The notes below the pieces were generated by a model. It saw only the letters and a program-made list of their open reading frames with translations. It made no database searches and was not told the origin of the DNA. Positions 31,513 through 43,994 of a stretch of 64,000 bases of DNA are shown piece by piece. Where the stretch lies: positions 9,034,846 through 9,098,845 of the forward strand of contig NC_060906.1 of assembly GCF_014805685.1 (NCBI RefSeq), written 5' to 3'. The translations under genes were made by a program, and so were the position numbers. This DNA comes from Silurus meridionalis. Its lineage: Eukaryota; Chordata; Actinopteri; Siluriformes; Siluridae. Within the stretch, counting starts at the first letter, position 1; every line of letters begins with the position of its first letter.

Positions 31513-31594
31513 ATGGTACTGCTCAGATACACAGTATCTTTTCTAACTATACTCCTCCAGCTGTCAGCTAATGTGGATGAGAGAGTGTCCCACG
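31513..31594 (+). CDS. Possible signal-peptide exon, gene unknown
   Basis: From ATG at 31513 the frame reads MVLLRYTVSFLTILLQLS, then ANVDERVSH, and meets a good donor, CACG|GTGAGTCAG, at 31595. The first 19 residues look like a secretory signal peptide: basic Arg, hydrophobic core, small residues before the predicted cleavage near LSA. Upstream, 'gtttgttatacag' could serve as an acceptor for a 5' non-coding exon. No following exon was recognised, and an 82-base exon of this kind can occur by chance. The product is not identified. Confidence 0.2.
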
Positions 31595-32158
31595 GTGAGT
31601 CAGCTGCTCTGAATCAAACTGTTAGACAAAGAAAGAATACACAAAAGACTCTATTCTTGACAATATCCTGACACACAGATGTTCATAAGATGTACATAAG
31701 GCAGACAGCACCTACCTAGTTTGGGTTAACTTGTAAACTAACACACACAAAGCAAGAGAGACCATGTTTATCCTAATTGAAGTACCTTTACATACAGGGA
31801 GCAAGAAAAGCTAAATTGCTTAATGTTGTGCACAATATCATTGCCAAATCTCAACCCTTGGAAGCACCTTTCTCTCCATTACCATCACATATACCCCTCA
31901 GTGAAGCTGTTAAGACACTTGGTCCCCTTCGTCCCTTCTCTCTGTGTTGGCCAATGTGTCATTGAGAAGTAGCACCTATTGTGTTTAAACCTGCCACAAC
32001 TACAATTTTACTGAAATGATGACAGAAAGCATATACACACAGAGGCCTTTGTTTACACTCTTAAAGCTCAATACTTCCTTCTTTGTCATTGAGTCAAAGT
32101 CATTGAGTCAGTCCCATAAAATAAGCCTTCATTCTTGGAGTATACTTTAAAAAAATTT

Positions 32159-32414
32159 GAATTTGGGCACAAGAGGTTTTATTAAAAGAAAAATATGTAG
32201 GTTAAAATGGCAAACTACTGGTGTGTTCTTGGAAATCACAGGATAGAACACTACTGGATAGAATGGGATGTTCTCCAAGTAAGGTGTCCATAAACTTTTG
32301 TGTAGTGTATGATGAATTGAACTCTTGCCAGGTAAAAGGTACGGATTTCCCTGTTGCAACAGGCATAAACATTTTTTGTGGTATTTGCTGTTGAGTGTTA
32401 TCGTATTATTTTTA

Positions 32415-32476
<62 letters not shown>

Positions 32477-32518
32477 TAAAAAATAATACGATACCTAAAA
32501 CCTCTTGTGCCAAAATTC
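32159..32518. mobile_element. Inverted-repeat element with TA-cored hairpin
   Basis: The ends are inverted copies: 32159-32181 and 32496-32518 match in 22 of 23 bases (core GGCACAAGAGGTTTTA). Inside, a second pair of arms, TCGTATTATTTTTAGTGTA at 32401-32419 and its complement at 32472-32492, flanks about 26 TA units. The middle includes 'gaatgggatgttctccaagtaaggtgtccataaactttt', the 3' end of the mariner-like family M. No protein is encoded. Confidence 0.55.
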
Positions 32519-32525
32519 ACAGAGA

Positions 32526-32529
<4 letters not shown>

Positions 32530-32607
<78 letters not shown>
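32530..32607. repeat. (TA)n microsatellite
   Basis: About 38 uninterrupted TA units followed by a T run, only 12 bp after the previous element. Confidence 0.95.
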
Positions 32608-32609
<2 letters not shown>

Positions 32610-32616
<7 letters not shown>

Positions 32617-33489
32617 GATATAGGACAATAAATTTGATTCTGTTTCTCATTCTTCTTCAGCATACAACTCATTAAAGACACTACAGTACATTCAGGTTTA
32701 CAGATAAAATATTCTAAAATAAGCAATTTTAGAATATATTATATAATAATAAGCAGTTATATAATAGGAGGCAAAATAAAACACATTATGCTTTCAGTCT
32801 GATTGAACTAGCTTCAGGAACTATCATACCTCACCATACCCAAATGATGCCTCTGCTTCTGCTTAGAATTTGTTTGGAATATGAGCACAAATCTCCTGTT
32901 GATACATAAGCAACGAGATCCTGCACGACCAACAAGATACCGCTGTATTCATTTCCACCCTCTGTATCATTCTCAGCATATCTCACTATAGCATTAACTC
33001 CCTAGAGTGAAGATCTTTGCCATGGACTGTGATTGTATGTCTGGCCTAACTTGCCTAATCTCATATCTGTGAGTTAAGCCATTCACTTCGACTTCATGAA
33101 TTAGAATGATTGAAAAAAAGCAGTTACATGGTATGTGTATATTCATGTGTGGTCTTTTATTAATGTGCCAATAAAGAAGTCAGAAGAAAAACATTGGCAT
33201 AGTGAGAAGTTTCCGTCTTCTATACACCAGTGATCAAAACCCTCATTGACAAAGAATCAAAGAAACCTGAGCCGCTGTGTTTATATCTGAAAATCATTTA
33301 ATGATCAGAGAATGAAACCAGAGACAGGAAAGCCATCATTCAGCAATGGAAAGTGTGTGTGTGTGTATGTGTGTGTGTGAGAGAGACAGAGAACGATATC
33401 CAGTGCTTTCATAATGATAAAGTTCTATTTCAAATCCAATTTCTATTTGGATAGATAGTGAACAAAAGATAACGCTCCCTTTTTTCATC
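32610..33489. other. Non-coding stretch, nothing recognised
   Basis: AT-rich with short GT runs near 33354-33377. No recognised gene or repeat. Confidence 0.45.
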
Positions 33490-33740
33490 CACAGCTGCCT
33501 GACTGAACAGAGCCGCGGCGTTGTTTATTGCCGTGCCGTTGTTCTATTTGAATTTTAATTTCAGATCATGGGATGAATGAGACAGACGAGTTTCTTCCCC
33601 CCGCTGGGTGTTGAAAGACTCCGTGGCAGCTGTTTAATGTGCTCACTGAAAATGCAGCAGTCTTTAAAGACAGACCGAGAATATTTCACCCACAGCTAAA
33701 GATTCAAACAATCTTCTCCTGGGGCTGAGACACTGTAAGG
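33490..33740. other. Unique-looking segment, possible conserved non-coding element
   Basis: Richer in G+C and in sequence complexity than its surroundings, with no simple repeats and no open frame of note. It carries CAGCTG E-boxes (33493, 33629), GCCGCGGCG and TTTAATTTCAGAT. This is only a contrast with the background; conservation was not tested. Confidence 0.25.
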
Positions 33741-33961
33741 GCAAAACACAATGATCTTTTCAATTTAGAGAAATAGAATAGATTCTGATTAATTGCACAA
33801 GACACTTTTGCGTGTCGAACACAAAAAATGTTTTGTATTTCTATTTTAATAAGGTTATTCATTAAAGAGCCTCTGCTCTTTAGATTGTAATGCTAATAAT
33901 ATTGAGGTGTTTGTAGCTGTATTTTTTTAGCACAACTGTACCCTTTAGCCACAAAATTAAA

Positions 33962-33984
33962 CCACCTGCCTAATATTGTGTAGT
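33962..33984 (-). mobile_element. Tiny Tc1-like terminal fragment
   Basis: CCACCTGCCTAATATTGTGT is, on the minus strand, the 3' subterminal sequence of the Tc1 family seen at 61696-62039, whose 3' part reads 'ccaacacaatattaggcag'. Nothing else of the element remains. Confidence 0.35.
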
Positions 33985-34799
33985 TCAAAGTACAGACTCA
34001 ATAAAAGCTTTGAAGGTGTGCTAAGGGGCTGAGCAGCATATCATTAAAAAGCCCTGAATGTAGCAGTGGACAGATGTTAGCATAACTGTTTTGTTGCTAT
34101 TCTGCCCTCATAGACAGCAAATTGTGACATATTGTGTTCTAACACCATTCTATTGAGCCAGCTTTACATTTTTCAGCCGTTTGTGCCATAGTAGCTCTTA
34201 TGTGAGATTAAACCAGATGATACTTTATCTATTTTTAAAGCTGTAAATGATCTATGTACGGTAACAGCCTCAAGTCTCAATCTCAGATTAATTCGACACA
34301 TTATTGAAGTGGAACTATAGACAGTGTGATAATGTGTGTAAAAGTAAATGTTGTAAGCTAAAAAAATCTACAATAAAAGTGAAAATATTTTAATGTGTTA
34401 GTCAGAGAGTATCTCCCTTGTTCTGAGCGCTGAACACCCCATGCCAGCTCGCAGCGCTATTACCAACATCCGCATGTCTCTGTGTTTGTTGCCACATGTT
34501 TTATTTTGATTCATGTTATGTCTCCTCCCCTGTCTTGTACTGTAAATTGTCATTTCCCAGGAATCTAGAGACGTACCAGCGCCATTTGGATCCCATTTTA
34601 TGTGGAGTTGGACATTGGACATTGGATTTAGACATTGGACATTGTGTTTAAAGGCTCTGGCATGGAGAAGCTGGTGTTGGATCTGTGATGATCGCAAATG
34701 TTGAGCTTTTTTATGAGTTGCTCAGTAGCTCCTGGTTCCATAATCTCAAATGACTGTATAAGACTGTAGAAAGGACATCACTCATAATCTTACATTCCA

Positions 34800-35065
34800 G
34801 TGCTCATGTTAGTCCAGTGTTCTGTATTGTTTAAAGACTATAATCACACTCTTGATATCACCCAAATGAGGATGGGTTCCCTTTTGAATCTGATTCATCT
34901 CAAGGTTTCTTCCTCATAACATCTAAGGGAGTTTTTTCTTGCTACAGTCGCCACGGCTGCTCATCAGGATTAAATACACATCGTTCACCTTCACTCTTAA
35001 ATTCTTTAAAGCTGCTTTGAGACAATGTCTGTTGTGAAAAGCGCTATAGAAATAATTGTACACGG
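34800..35065 (+). mobile_element. Teleost interspersed repeat, probable LINE/SINE 3' region
   Basis: It contains 'ctcaaggtttcttcctcataacatctaagggagttttttcttgctacagtcgccacggctgctcatcagg' and ends 'gctgctttgagacaatgtctgttgtgaaaagcgctatagaaata'. This 3' region is very common in fish genomes, with a GCGCTATACAAATAAA-like end. The exact family is not named. Just upstream, 34608-34648 has short GACATTG direct repeats. Confidence 0.5.
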
Positions 35066-36460
35066 ATATTTCGAGTTTGTTGATTAGTTTGTGTTTCAAT
35101 ATCCCCTTGTGTTTGTAGTGTGCGAAGTAACTCGTGCAGTTTCTGTCGTTTAGCAAACCTTTGTTTTATGTCTCTCATGTTCTGGTTTTTGATATTGTTT
35201 CGGTTTCTTGTTTTTGCCTTGTCTGGCTGTTTTTGACATCTTTGAGTTTGCCTGCTGATATGGATTTGTCTGCTTGAACGTCAAACATTTAAAATAACAA
35301 AAACTTTCTTATCCTGTACTCTCATTCGATTTTCAACTGAAAAAACTTAGTTAATGTAATGATTTTGTGTGAACGTTTTATCTCACAATGTTACATTTTA
35401 CACCGTTAGACCACTTGACTTGAAAACACTGTAAAATGTCTGTAGGGTTTCAATATCTATTACAAATAGAAGAAACCAGGTGAGTGTAAATCAATTAAAA
35501 CCAGCCAGGGAATGTTATCAAATTACACAAAACCTCTGTAAAACATAACAGTTTTTTCCAGCTTTGTAAATTTGTTTCTTTTATTCTAATTGTCTAAAAA
35601 AGTTTGTGTATTTTACACGCAAGATGATAAGTTTTCCAAAAATGTATCTCAGGTAAATGAAACAGTTCAGAAAATGCGGGTTGGAAAATTCACTGTCTCT
35701 ATATATTTGTTCAACTGTAAAACATCACTAGATCTTGCTTCTGATTCACACCGTTAAATCAATTGTATTACTTATCTGGGAAAAAATGGTGTACTTACCT
35801 TATGGTCATTGTCTCAGGTACCGACTCTGAAGATTAGTTTGGCAGTTAAGTAGCTAATCTTCTCCCTTTGGAAAAACGTACACATGACTTCTAGAACAAA
35901 TCTTAATTATTCTTTTGGATATGGGCCCCTTTGTGGGATTTACTTGAACAAGCAAGACCCTTGCCCTAACTTATGTTCTTTTTTCTTTTGTGTGTTCTCT
36001 TAAATCTATTCTGTGTGTGTCTGTGTGTTTGGTTAAGTGTTAATACAAAATCAATGAAACTATTATTAAAAAAAAGATTACTCAATGTAATTCATTTTCT
36101 GTTTTAGTTGAAACAAAGGTTGAGTTTACTCACATTTGCAAGGTGGCAGGTAAAAATAGTTTTTAGGTTTAACCAACTTGAATTGTCTTACAATGAAAAT
36201 GCCTTTCTAAATTAGATGAAGTTCATGGGTTCCCGGGCAATGTGGAATACTCAGTTTATAGTCTAATAAAAAAAAAAAAAAGGTCTTTGCTGTCTTCAGC
36301 ATATTGAGACATTTTTACTAATGTAGTGTCTGAGGTGCTTTTTCTCTTTCATTGATTATACTTAGTATTCATATGAACACAAAATACAGTAGCTTTAAAT
36401 ATATTGTTTAGCAGGAGAAGGTTAGATGATTTTTAAAATTTCTACACTGTTAAAACAAAG
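35066..36460. other. Non-coding AT-rich stretch, nothing recognised
   Basis: No known domain, terminal repeat or RNA gene was recognised. Confidence 0.45.
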
Positions 36461-36464
36461 ACTA

Positions 36465-36607
36465 ACCTACCAATGCTCTTATCCAGAGCAACTTACAGTT
36501 ATCTAAATCAAACGGCTGAGTTGAGTGTTAAATGCTACTGGGATTTGAACTCATGACCTTCTTCCGTTTAGAAAGCCAACATTTTAACCACTGAGCTACC
36601 ACTTCAA
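36465..36607 (-). mobile_element. tRNA-derived SINE, type 2, minus strand
   Basis: The minus strand begins GTGGTAGCTCAGTGGTTAAA (A-box) and has GAGTTCAAATCCC (B-box) near 36543-36555. It ends in 'gttgctctggataagagcattgg', the type 2 tail seen at 63107. The body between is partly deleted. Confidence 0.7.
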
Positions 36608-37010
36608 CAGTTGATGTGTTGTAGGTCACTGGGTGGAAAGAAAAGAAGAGGCCTTAGAGATTTTTAACAAATACTTGGATAGACAAAATAAAAGTTTTAT
36701 AAGGGGTTAACAAGTAAATTTTTTAAAATTTTAGAATTATAAGTATAAATATGGACATAACAAACCAAACTTAAGTATAGCAATGTATTACACAAGCTCA
36801 AGTATTTTCCATCTTTGAGTAAGTTTGGTAACATATCACATGCTTTCATGTTGTATCTTCAAAGATTTAAGAATCTTTGGTCTGTGCGTCTGAGTGTGTG
36901 TGTGTCCTTTGGAGTGCACTAAACTCATAAATTCATATTGATTAACTTCACAGATCATTAGGGGCTCATTTCTTTGCTCATTATACAGTAACTCACTTCC
37001 TCTTTCACTC

Positions 37011-37014
37011 ACAC

Positions 37015-37060
<46 letters not shown>
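37011..37060. repeat. (CA)n microsatellite
   Basis: About 23 CA units with one CG interruption. Confidence 0.95.
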
Positions 37061-37063
<3 letters not shown>

Positions 37064-37309
37064 CACACTCGCATATATTTTCATAATGAATGCCAAGAAT
37101 ACCCTGATTGAGATATTAAAGGCATTTTTAGGTTATTCTTTGGACTGCAGTGAAAGAGTCAGATCGGTAGCACATAACTATTCGGACTGAATAAACAAGA
37201 TCTGGAAATTCTTAGGAAGTGCATAAAGTTTACTTTTAACAGGGCAGTGGTGCAAAACATACATCAAAATCAAAACATACATCAAAATCTATACAAACAT
37301 GATTTGTTT

Positions 37310-37560
37310 TTTGTCCACAGAAAGGTCCCATCTTGAACCCCATTGAAAACCTGTGGGGTGAAATAAACAGGAGGTTCCATCAGTGTGAACATAGAAATTT
37401 GAAGGATTTGAAAAGATCATGTATGGAGGAAAGGTCGCAGATCCTTTGCCATGCATACTTTTACCTCATCAATGAGTGTAGGAGAAGATTCAGAGCTGTT
37501 ATAATAATTCGTTACAGTTATCTCGGCAAATAGAGGTGGCCCAAAGTACTGAATGAAAGG
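37310..37560 (+). pseudogene. Tc1-like transposase C-terminal fragment
   Basis: The frame at 37333-37533 begins LNPIENLWGEINRRFHQC, the conserved catalytic-Glu region and C-terminal tail of a Tc1 transposase, and continues to ECRRRFRAVI. The upstream DDE parts are absent. It ends near 'gaaaggggtactgcaaataattgtt', after which a CA array begins. Confidence 0.7.
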
Positions 37561-37583
37561 GGTACTGCAAATAATTGTTAACA

Positions 37584-37587
<4 letters not shown>

Positions 37588-37652
<65 letters not shown>
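37588..37652. repeat. (CA)n microsatellite
   Basis: About 32 uninterrupted CA units. Confidence 0.95.
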
Positions 37653-37654
<2 letters not shown>

Positions 37655-37659
37655 TATAG

Positions 37660-40080
37660 TGGAAGACACTGTATATCTCCAGAAACATCTGCATCCCCAT
37701 ATTTGGGGGGACAAATACTATAACAAATACTTTTTATTACAATGTAATAAGGTTACAGTTAAAGTAGAAATAAAAATAACTTTTTAATAATTGTATCCAG
37801 TTTGACAAATTTTGAGCAATTTGCAAAAGAAGAGGGGCGAATCTGAATGTAATTAATTAAATTAAATTAAATTCAGCCAATGATGGTGGTTCAGTGTCTA
37901 TTAATAGTAGCATTTGTCTAACAAAAAAAGCCCTTCAAATGTTAAACACATTGTGTCATGTCAATTTAAATAGCAGGTTGTGATACTGCAAAATATGGAA
38001 AATGTCAAGGAGGTGAATATGTATGTAACTCGCTGTACACATATTTGTTGTGCAAATTTGTCAAGATAGGAGGCAGATAGGATTTGAGAATGCTCATTGT
38101 ATGAGGTGAAGACTGCTCATTGAAAGAGATTAAAAACTAGCATTCATTTTCACAACAGTTTTGGGAAAATAAATCATAGCACTCTTCACATTTCAGACAG
38201 ACAAATTAGAAACTAGAGGATACGGGAGAGCTTATCCTCCAGCATTAACATTCTCAAGTCGTGTGTGTCTGAGTGTGGGTCTATGTGTGTGTATGAGAGA
38301 GAAAAAGCTCCGTGACCAATTGATCAGCTCTGAAAGGCCAATAGACAGGGCAGAACACCCATGATGAGTAGAGACAGAAAGGGGCTGTGTTGGAGGACAA
38401 AGGGCATGACATCAAATACATCAACACCCATGTCATATGTCAGCCTTATTAGTGTGAGCAACACACTCTAACACCTGGGCCCAATTTACACTCACTTGTT
38501 TATCCCCATAGCTGCAGATAATCATGTGGTGCTGTTGTATAGCCTTGAAATGATATATGTGCTATGTGTTGCGGGGAATTATAAAAATTGCATTTCGATT
38601 TGTGATATTCCAAATATACAATAATAACTCTATTTGCACAAGAGAACCAGTTAAAAGGTTTACATACATTGGATATTTAATGCAAGCGTTTTATAACCTG
38701 TATGATCAACAACTGTGTTTATGGTGTGTGAGAGATGTTCATGAGTTCATGGCGTGTCTTGAGCATTATACTGTTCATTTTTCTTATGAAAAACTCTCCA
38801 TGAACAACAATTTATTGGCTTTTCCAGCATCTTCTGGATATATCTTTTACAACAATAAATATATGCTTTTAAGATCCCTCTTTTAACACTTTTACAGTTG
38901 TGTCTCAACCACTGAGGGGAAAAAGATGCAAACGTTTACTGATTAGCAAGAAAGCAAAACAATACATTCACTGCTAGACAGATGTAAATTACTGAACAGG
39001 ATTATTGGTGTAAAATATTGTTTTGTTTAAAAATCTATTAAAGTAGGTACTATCATTCAGAAGCAACATACAATTTTCCATATTTCCAAATATTACTTCC
39101 TCATGTGTACCACTCCCTTTTCCAGTAAAGCACACAGTATAATCCTGCTATTTCTATGGTTTACAGTTATAATTGCCAACACATTTCTGTTCAACAACTT
39201 ATGGGAACTAAACAGGAACTTGTACTAACACGCATACTGAGTAATGAGTTCCTGCAGAGTAAATTATGAGTTGCTGAATAGTATTGCTTAAGTGTTACCT
39301 GGAGATGGTCTTCTTCATCTTTTTTCTTCTTTTCTTCTTCTTCTTATATCAGTTGCAGGTCCTGGAAGGCAGGAATTGCTGTGGCACCCTATTTCCTGTC
39401 TCCTTGTATAGGTAACACTAAGCCCACAGTAATTCATGGTGGTGGTAGCGTCGTGTTTTTGTCAGTGTTTTTCTTCAGCATGAACTGGGAAACGGTTGAG
39501 AGAATGATGAATAATATAAAAATATCTCCACAATTACCTGTGAGGTGTTGAATAGTATCGGCAAAGTATTAGCCTGGGATTGTGTTTTAAAAATTAAAAC
39601 CCTCAACCACAGTTTTCATAACAATGATCATTATGGCCAAACTGTTCATTTGTTCCATTTGACGTGAGATCACACTTCCAGGCTGTGATAACTCCGATAA
39701 CTTGATCATCCAATTAAAGGAATTTGACAGTTATTCAATCAATTTCTAAAACCTTAAAGACTCTTTAAATTGACATTCAACTTGGTATTTGTAAACATTC
39801 AAACCAACTGGAATTCTGATTCAGTGAAATTTAGGTTTGAGCAATGATCTTAAACCAGGGCTTAATTTAAAAGGTCTATAGGTTGTTGATGGTACTTGCA
39901 CTCAAAGCAGTATCACCACATGTTGACTGTCCTCAAAGAACCTCGCAGCTGCATATTATGCTTCCCATGCATAAACTGATTTCCAAACCAGCATGTGCTC
40001 TACCATTTAAATCTGCTAAGTGGCACACAAGAACAACATCCTGATTACATGCATTATTCATTAACATCTTCCTGCAATTT
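37660..40080. other. Non-coding stretch, mostly unrecognised
   Basis: The first 150 bp may still belong to the Tc1 fragment on its left. The 109-residue open frame at 38557-38886 has no known domain. Nothing else was recognised. Confidence 0.4.
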
Positions 40081-40400
40081 CTCCTGCTCGGTACGAGGCT
40101 GACAAACAGAGGATCTCCTTCATCTTATCATCAGGTCACTCAACACTCTCTTGTCTGTCTCAATTTTTTTCGTTTTATCCAACTCTTCTCCTGAGAGGTG
40201 GCATTGCGTAACAACGTAGCCCCACTCGCAGCGTTCGTTCTCCATCTCAGCCACTGTAATTGAATTCATTGTTATGTGTCGACTGAGGTGGTGGCTAAAT
40301 TTAATTCCTCCTGCCGCTTCCATCCGGCAATGTAAATTACAACCGCCCACTTGCCACTGCTCTCTCAGACCCATAACCCCGTGCAATCAAGGGTGGAATT
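40080..40400. other. Unique-looking segment, possible conserved non-coding element
   Basis: Balanced base composition and no simple repeat. It contains homeodomain-like sites (GTAATTGAATTCATTG, TAAATTTAATTCC) and GC-rich words (CCGCCCACTTGCC). Both strands are open for about 70-88 codons (40274-40492 plus, 40120-40386 minus) without a known domain. Confidence 0.25.
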
Positions 40401-40514
40401 ATGGGTATTGTAATGTAGGGTGTGAGGAGGCGAGGCAATCAGAAGGAGAGAAAAATCAGTCTGAGATTACTTTAATGCAGCTCACCTTATAAAAACAATG
40501 GAAAACTCCATCCT

Positions 40515-40515
<1 letters not shown>

Positions 40516-40606
<91 letters not shown>
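40516..40606. repeat. (TA)n microsatellite
   Basis: About 45 uninterrupted TA units, the longest TA run in the window. Confidence 0.95.
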
Positions 40607-40610
<4 letters not shown>

Positions 40611-41024
40611 TTAATTTTTTTAACTTAAACAGCCAGTACTCTGTTCACCTGGCATCAGCTTTCAGTTCCATTTAGAGCTTAGATAAATATATAAATGTAA
40701 CACAGAATCTGGCTTCATAAGTCTAAGAGACTGTTGTGTAATTAAATCCAGTGCATTTTCTTCAACATCTAGTGAATTTTCTTAATATCTAATATTATTA
40801 GAGTTTTGACAATAGTTCATCAGGCCAATATGTTTTAGGATGTGTTTCACATAACTTTTATAAGATTATACTTTAGAAATTGCAGTAAACAATCCACTGG
40901 AACAATGAATGAATGAAAGATTTCACATATGTACGTACTACAGTTAATACATTACCACATTTCTTTGATCCTGATACTCAATCTATTGTTTTTACTTCAA
41001 AACTAGCAAAATATTATTACATTT

Positions 41025-41195
41025 AACATTGATGGCATTTGACAGATGCCATTATTCAGAGAGACTTACATCAGACAGCAGCTGTGGAGTTAAGGGCCTT
41101 GCTTAAGGGCCCAAGAGTGGCTGCTTGGTGTGGCTGGGATTGGAACTGATGACCTTTGGATCCAAAGCCTAATGCTTAAGCGCTAAGATACTACA
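41025..41195 (-). mobile_element. tRNA-derived SINE, type 2, minus strand
   Basis: On the minus strand: 'cgcttaagcattaggctttggatccaaaggtcatcagttccaatccc', then 'gcagccactcttgggcccttaagcaaggcccttaactcc', then 'gatgtaagtctctctgaataatggcatctgtcaaatgccatcaatgttaaatgt'. It matches the copy at 63107-63297 throughout. Confidence 0.75.
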
Positions 41196-41389
41196 ACTGT
41201 TTTACAGAATAAATTTTATTGGGTTAATTGGAAACTATAATGAGTCTCTACTGGTCATTTTTTCCTTTAATTGCTGACATGTTATGCCTAGTGGAGACTA
41301 TTGTGAACCAATAAGACACCTTTAAGACACCTTGTTGATCACATGTTGGAGTTGACTGGAAACCAGTGGGGAGAATTAGTACATCAAGA

Positions 41390-41785
41390 ATGCATTTAAT
41401 TTTTAAATCCAATTTGGACGGTAATAATAACCTCCACTCTTCTGGGAAGATGTTTCACTAGATTTTGGAGTGTGCTTGTGGAAATTTGTGCTAATTTAAC
41501 CACAAGGGTGGTAGTAAAGTCAGGTATTGATGTAGTTGAGGTGAGGAGGCCTGAGGTGCAGTCAGTGTTTACAATCATCCCAAAGGTGTTCAATAGGGTC
41601 TAGAGCTCTATAGCATGGAGCTAGCTTAATGCACAGGGGCATTGTCATGCTGAACAAGTTTGAGTCTCTGAATTCAGGAGAAAGAAGAATTTAATACTAC
41701 TGCATCCAAAGACTATACAAATGTGTGGCTTAAATTTTGTGGTAATAGTTTGGGGAGGAAAAACATATAGCTGAAAAAAAAAATG
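41390..41785 (-). mobile_element. Mariner-like repeat (family M), minus strand
   Basis: Family words in order: 'ggtaataataacctccactcttctgggaag', 'gaggaggcctgaggtgcagtcagtg', 'catcccaaaggtgttcaatagggt', 'gcacaggggcattgtcatgctgaac', and an end with 'taatagtttggggagga'. On the minus strand the middle part is a relic of the NPIEHLW region. Confidence 0.7.
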
Positions 41786-41789
41786 CAAT

Positions 41790-43990
41790 ATATTTTTTAA
41801 TATACCGTAATGTAGGAGTGTGTTTTAGTTTTACTTTGGTCTATAATAACGTTAAAGTATAGTTGGGCTGGACTCCTGGACTCCTGGATGTAATAAAAAT
41901 GTTAGTTTCCTGTCTTCCATAGACAGGACCACCATAAATGTTTTATATTTCTTGGCAAAATGTTGGGAAAAAGTAAATTTTCATAATCACTAACACAAGT
42001 TTTCATTAAATGGGTCACCTTTGGAGATTGGACTGAACTTGAAAAAAATGCCTGTGTCACAATAAAGCAGCATGTCGTTCCTTAAATCTCAGTAGATTAC
42101 TTTAAAATCAGTTTTGTCATTGAGCCAAGAATTTGCCTGAGACAACAATTGTCATGTGGGATCAGTTGCCATAACAATAGTCATAACAGAATTGTCAAAT
42201 AACAGCAAGCACAGAATTTTACCACACTGCTCCTGTAGTCCTGTCAAATAAATATAATCTCTAAATTCTGTGTTTTAACAAAGAAATGAAATGATATGTC
42301 AGTATGACAAATATTCATACATTATATAATGGATGAGTTCGTTCAGAAAACAGACATTTGTTCTGCATGTACCAGGATAGTGATCAAATAAACATTACAT
42401 TTTTTACATTGATCTGGTTGTTTGTGATTAGTGTTTGCCTTTACACTGCATACACAGACATTTCTGCTTCTTGGTATTATTTGTGTTTATTATTCAATAA
42501 ACTGGAGTTCAGTCAGTCAAAATCATTGTGTATCACTACAAAAAATCATAATGAAAGTGTAAAAGTGGCCAAAATGTTCTGTTCTTTCTTCAGTTGTATT
42601 ATTTTAGTGTCTCTCTTTTTTTATCAGTTCCTAGCCAATTATATCTTAAACAGCAACCACAGCCTTCCAGATGTTGCTCAGTGAGTTATGAAATGTGTTT
42701 TTTCTTCCACTTTCTCAAGGTTCTCTGATCAAATTTTCACTCTGAGATGTTCAGAAGTTTATTTCTTTTATTTAACCTTTAGGGGGGGGATTGTTTAATA
42801 ATTATATACACCTAAATATCAGTCATTTCTCACTTCCCTGCTAAAAAAAACACCAATAAAAACATAACGAAAATTCTTATGGTGTTTACAACCAACAGTT
42901 ATTAACCATTAAAACCATTGACATGTTTTTTTTTTTATGTAGTGTGTTTGTCTACATTAGTAATTCAGTATCGTTCATACCAAAGAAACCAGTGCAGAAA
43001 CAATTGTAGCCATTTATTGGATGCTCTAATGACATCAAAATGGTCCTTATTGGTGTCCAGTATACCAACAAATGATCTACAAGTTTGCTATATTAGATAA
43101 GATATAGAGCAAATAAATATTATTAACCACAAAGCAGGTGATTTTTTAAAATAAATTTGTAATGTTTACTTTCTTTACACACAATACCGGAAGAGAAAAG
43201 ATGGAGGAAAAGAGTTGGAAAAAAAAAGGGTATGAAAGAAAAACAAAGAAAAAGATAATAAGTAAGAGGAAGATACTTTTTTTCGTAAAATGGTTAAGAA
43301 CAATTAAGAGGGTTATATGAAAAAGATTTGTTTTGAAATACTTTAAGAATTACAGCATTTCTTTATTATAATAAAGTAAAACAAATGTATCGATATATAC
43401 AAAGAAGCTTTTAAGAAAAAATCCTTTCAGAACGTTCACTGCTGAAGAGATTTTTTTTTTACTATATTATGCCACATGTCCAGTTAGCATGTTTAATTCC
43501 AGAAGATAAACCTATAAAACTAGCACAATACATTTACTAAAAGTCAACTGTAACTAAACTGTAAAACAGGATAAAAACCATTTGGCAAATAAGCTCCACC
43601 GCTTTATCACTACCCGGGTAACAGTTCACAGCTTGTGCATTTTTATTCGTTTGTATCTTTAAATGTAAAAGAAAATCAAGCTAAATGAGATGCAGCTTTT
43701 CAAATCGGTGGTAGCGACAACATGCTTTTACTACTCAGTCCATCTGTTCATTATTACACTAATTTCAATGATGAAAAAAATAATAATCACACAGCAAAAG
43801 TGATGTATTCATCATTCAGGAAAAACATCTCATAGACAAATTCAACTAATATTTCCCTGTGTTTCTAGAAAGTAGCTAAATTATATTCCAATAGAATAAA
43901 AACATGTTTAATTCTAAAATGAATGATAAATAAGTAAATATATCTAGGATCAATCATCTTGTATTTACAGCATATAAAAAGCCCTCACAT
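41790..43990. other. Non-coding stretch, nothing recognised
   Basis: The 108-residue open frame at 42358-42684 is hydrophobic and Phe/Leu-rich but shows no known family. The rest is A/T-rich. Confidence 0.4.
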
Positions 43991-43994
43991 TGCC

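Noticed and set aside
38557..38886. 109-codon plus-strand gene
   Set aside because: No known domain, no splice sites and composition typical of chance frames in AT-rich DNA.
42358..42684. Small membrane protein gene
   Set aside because: Hydrophobicity follows from T-rich DNA; there is no family match or conserved start context.
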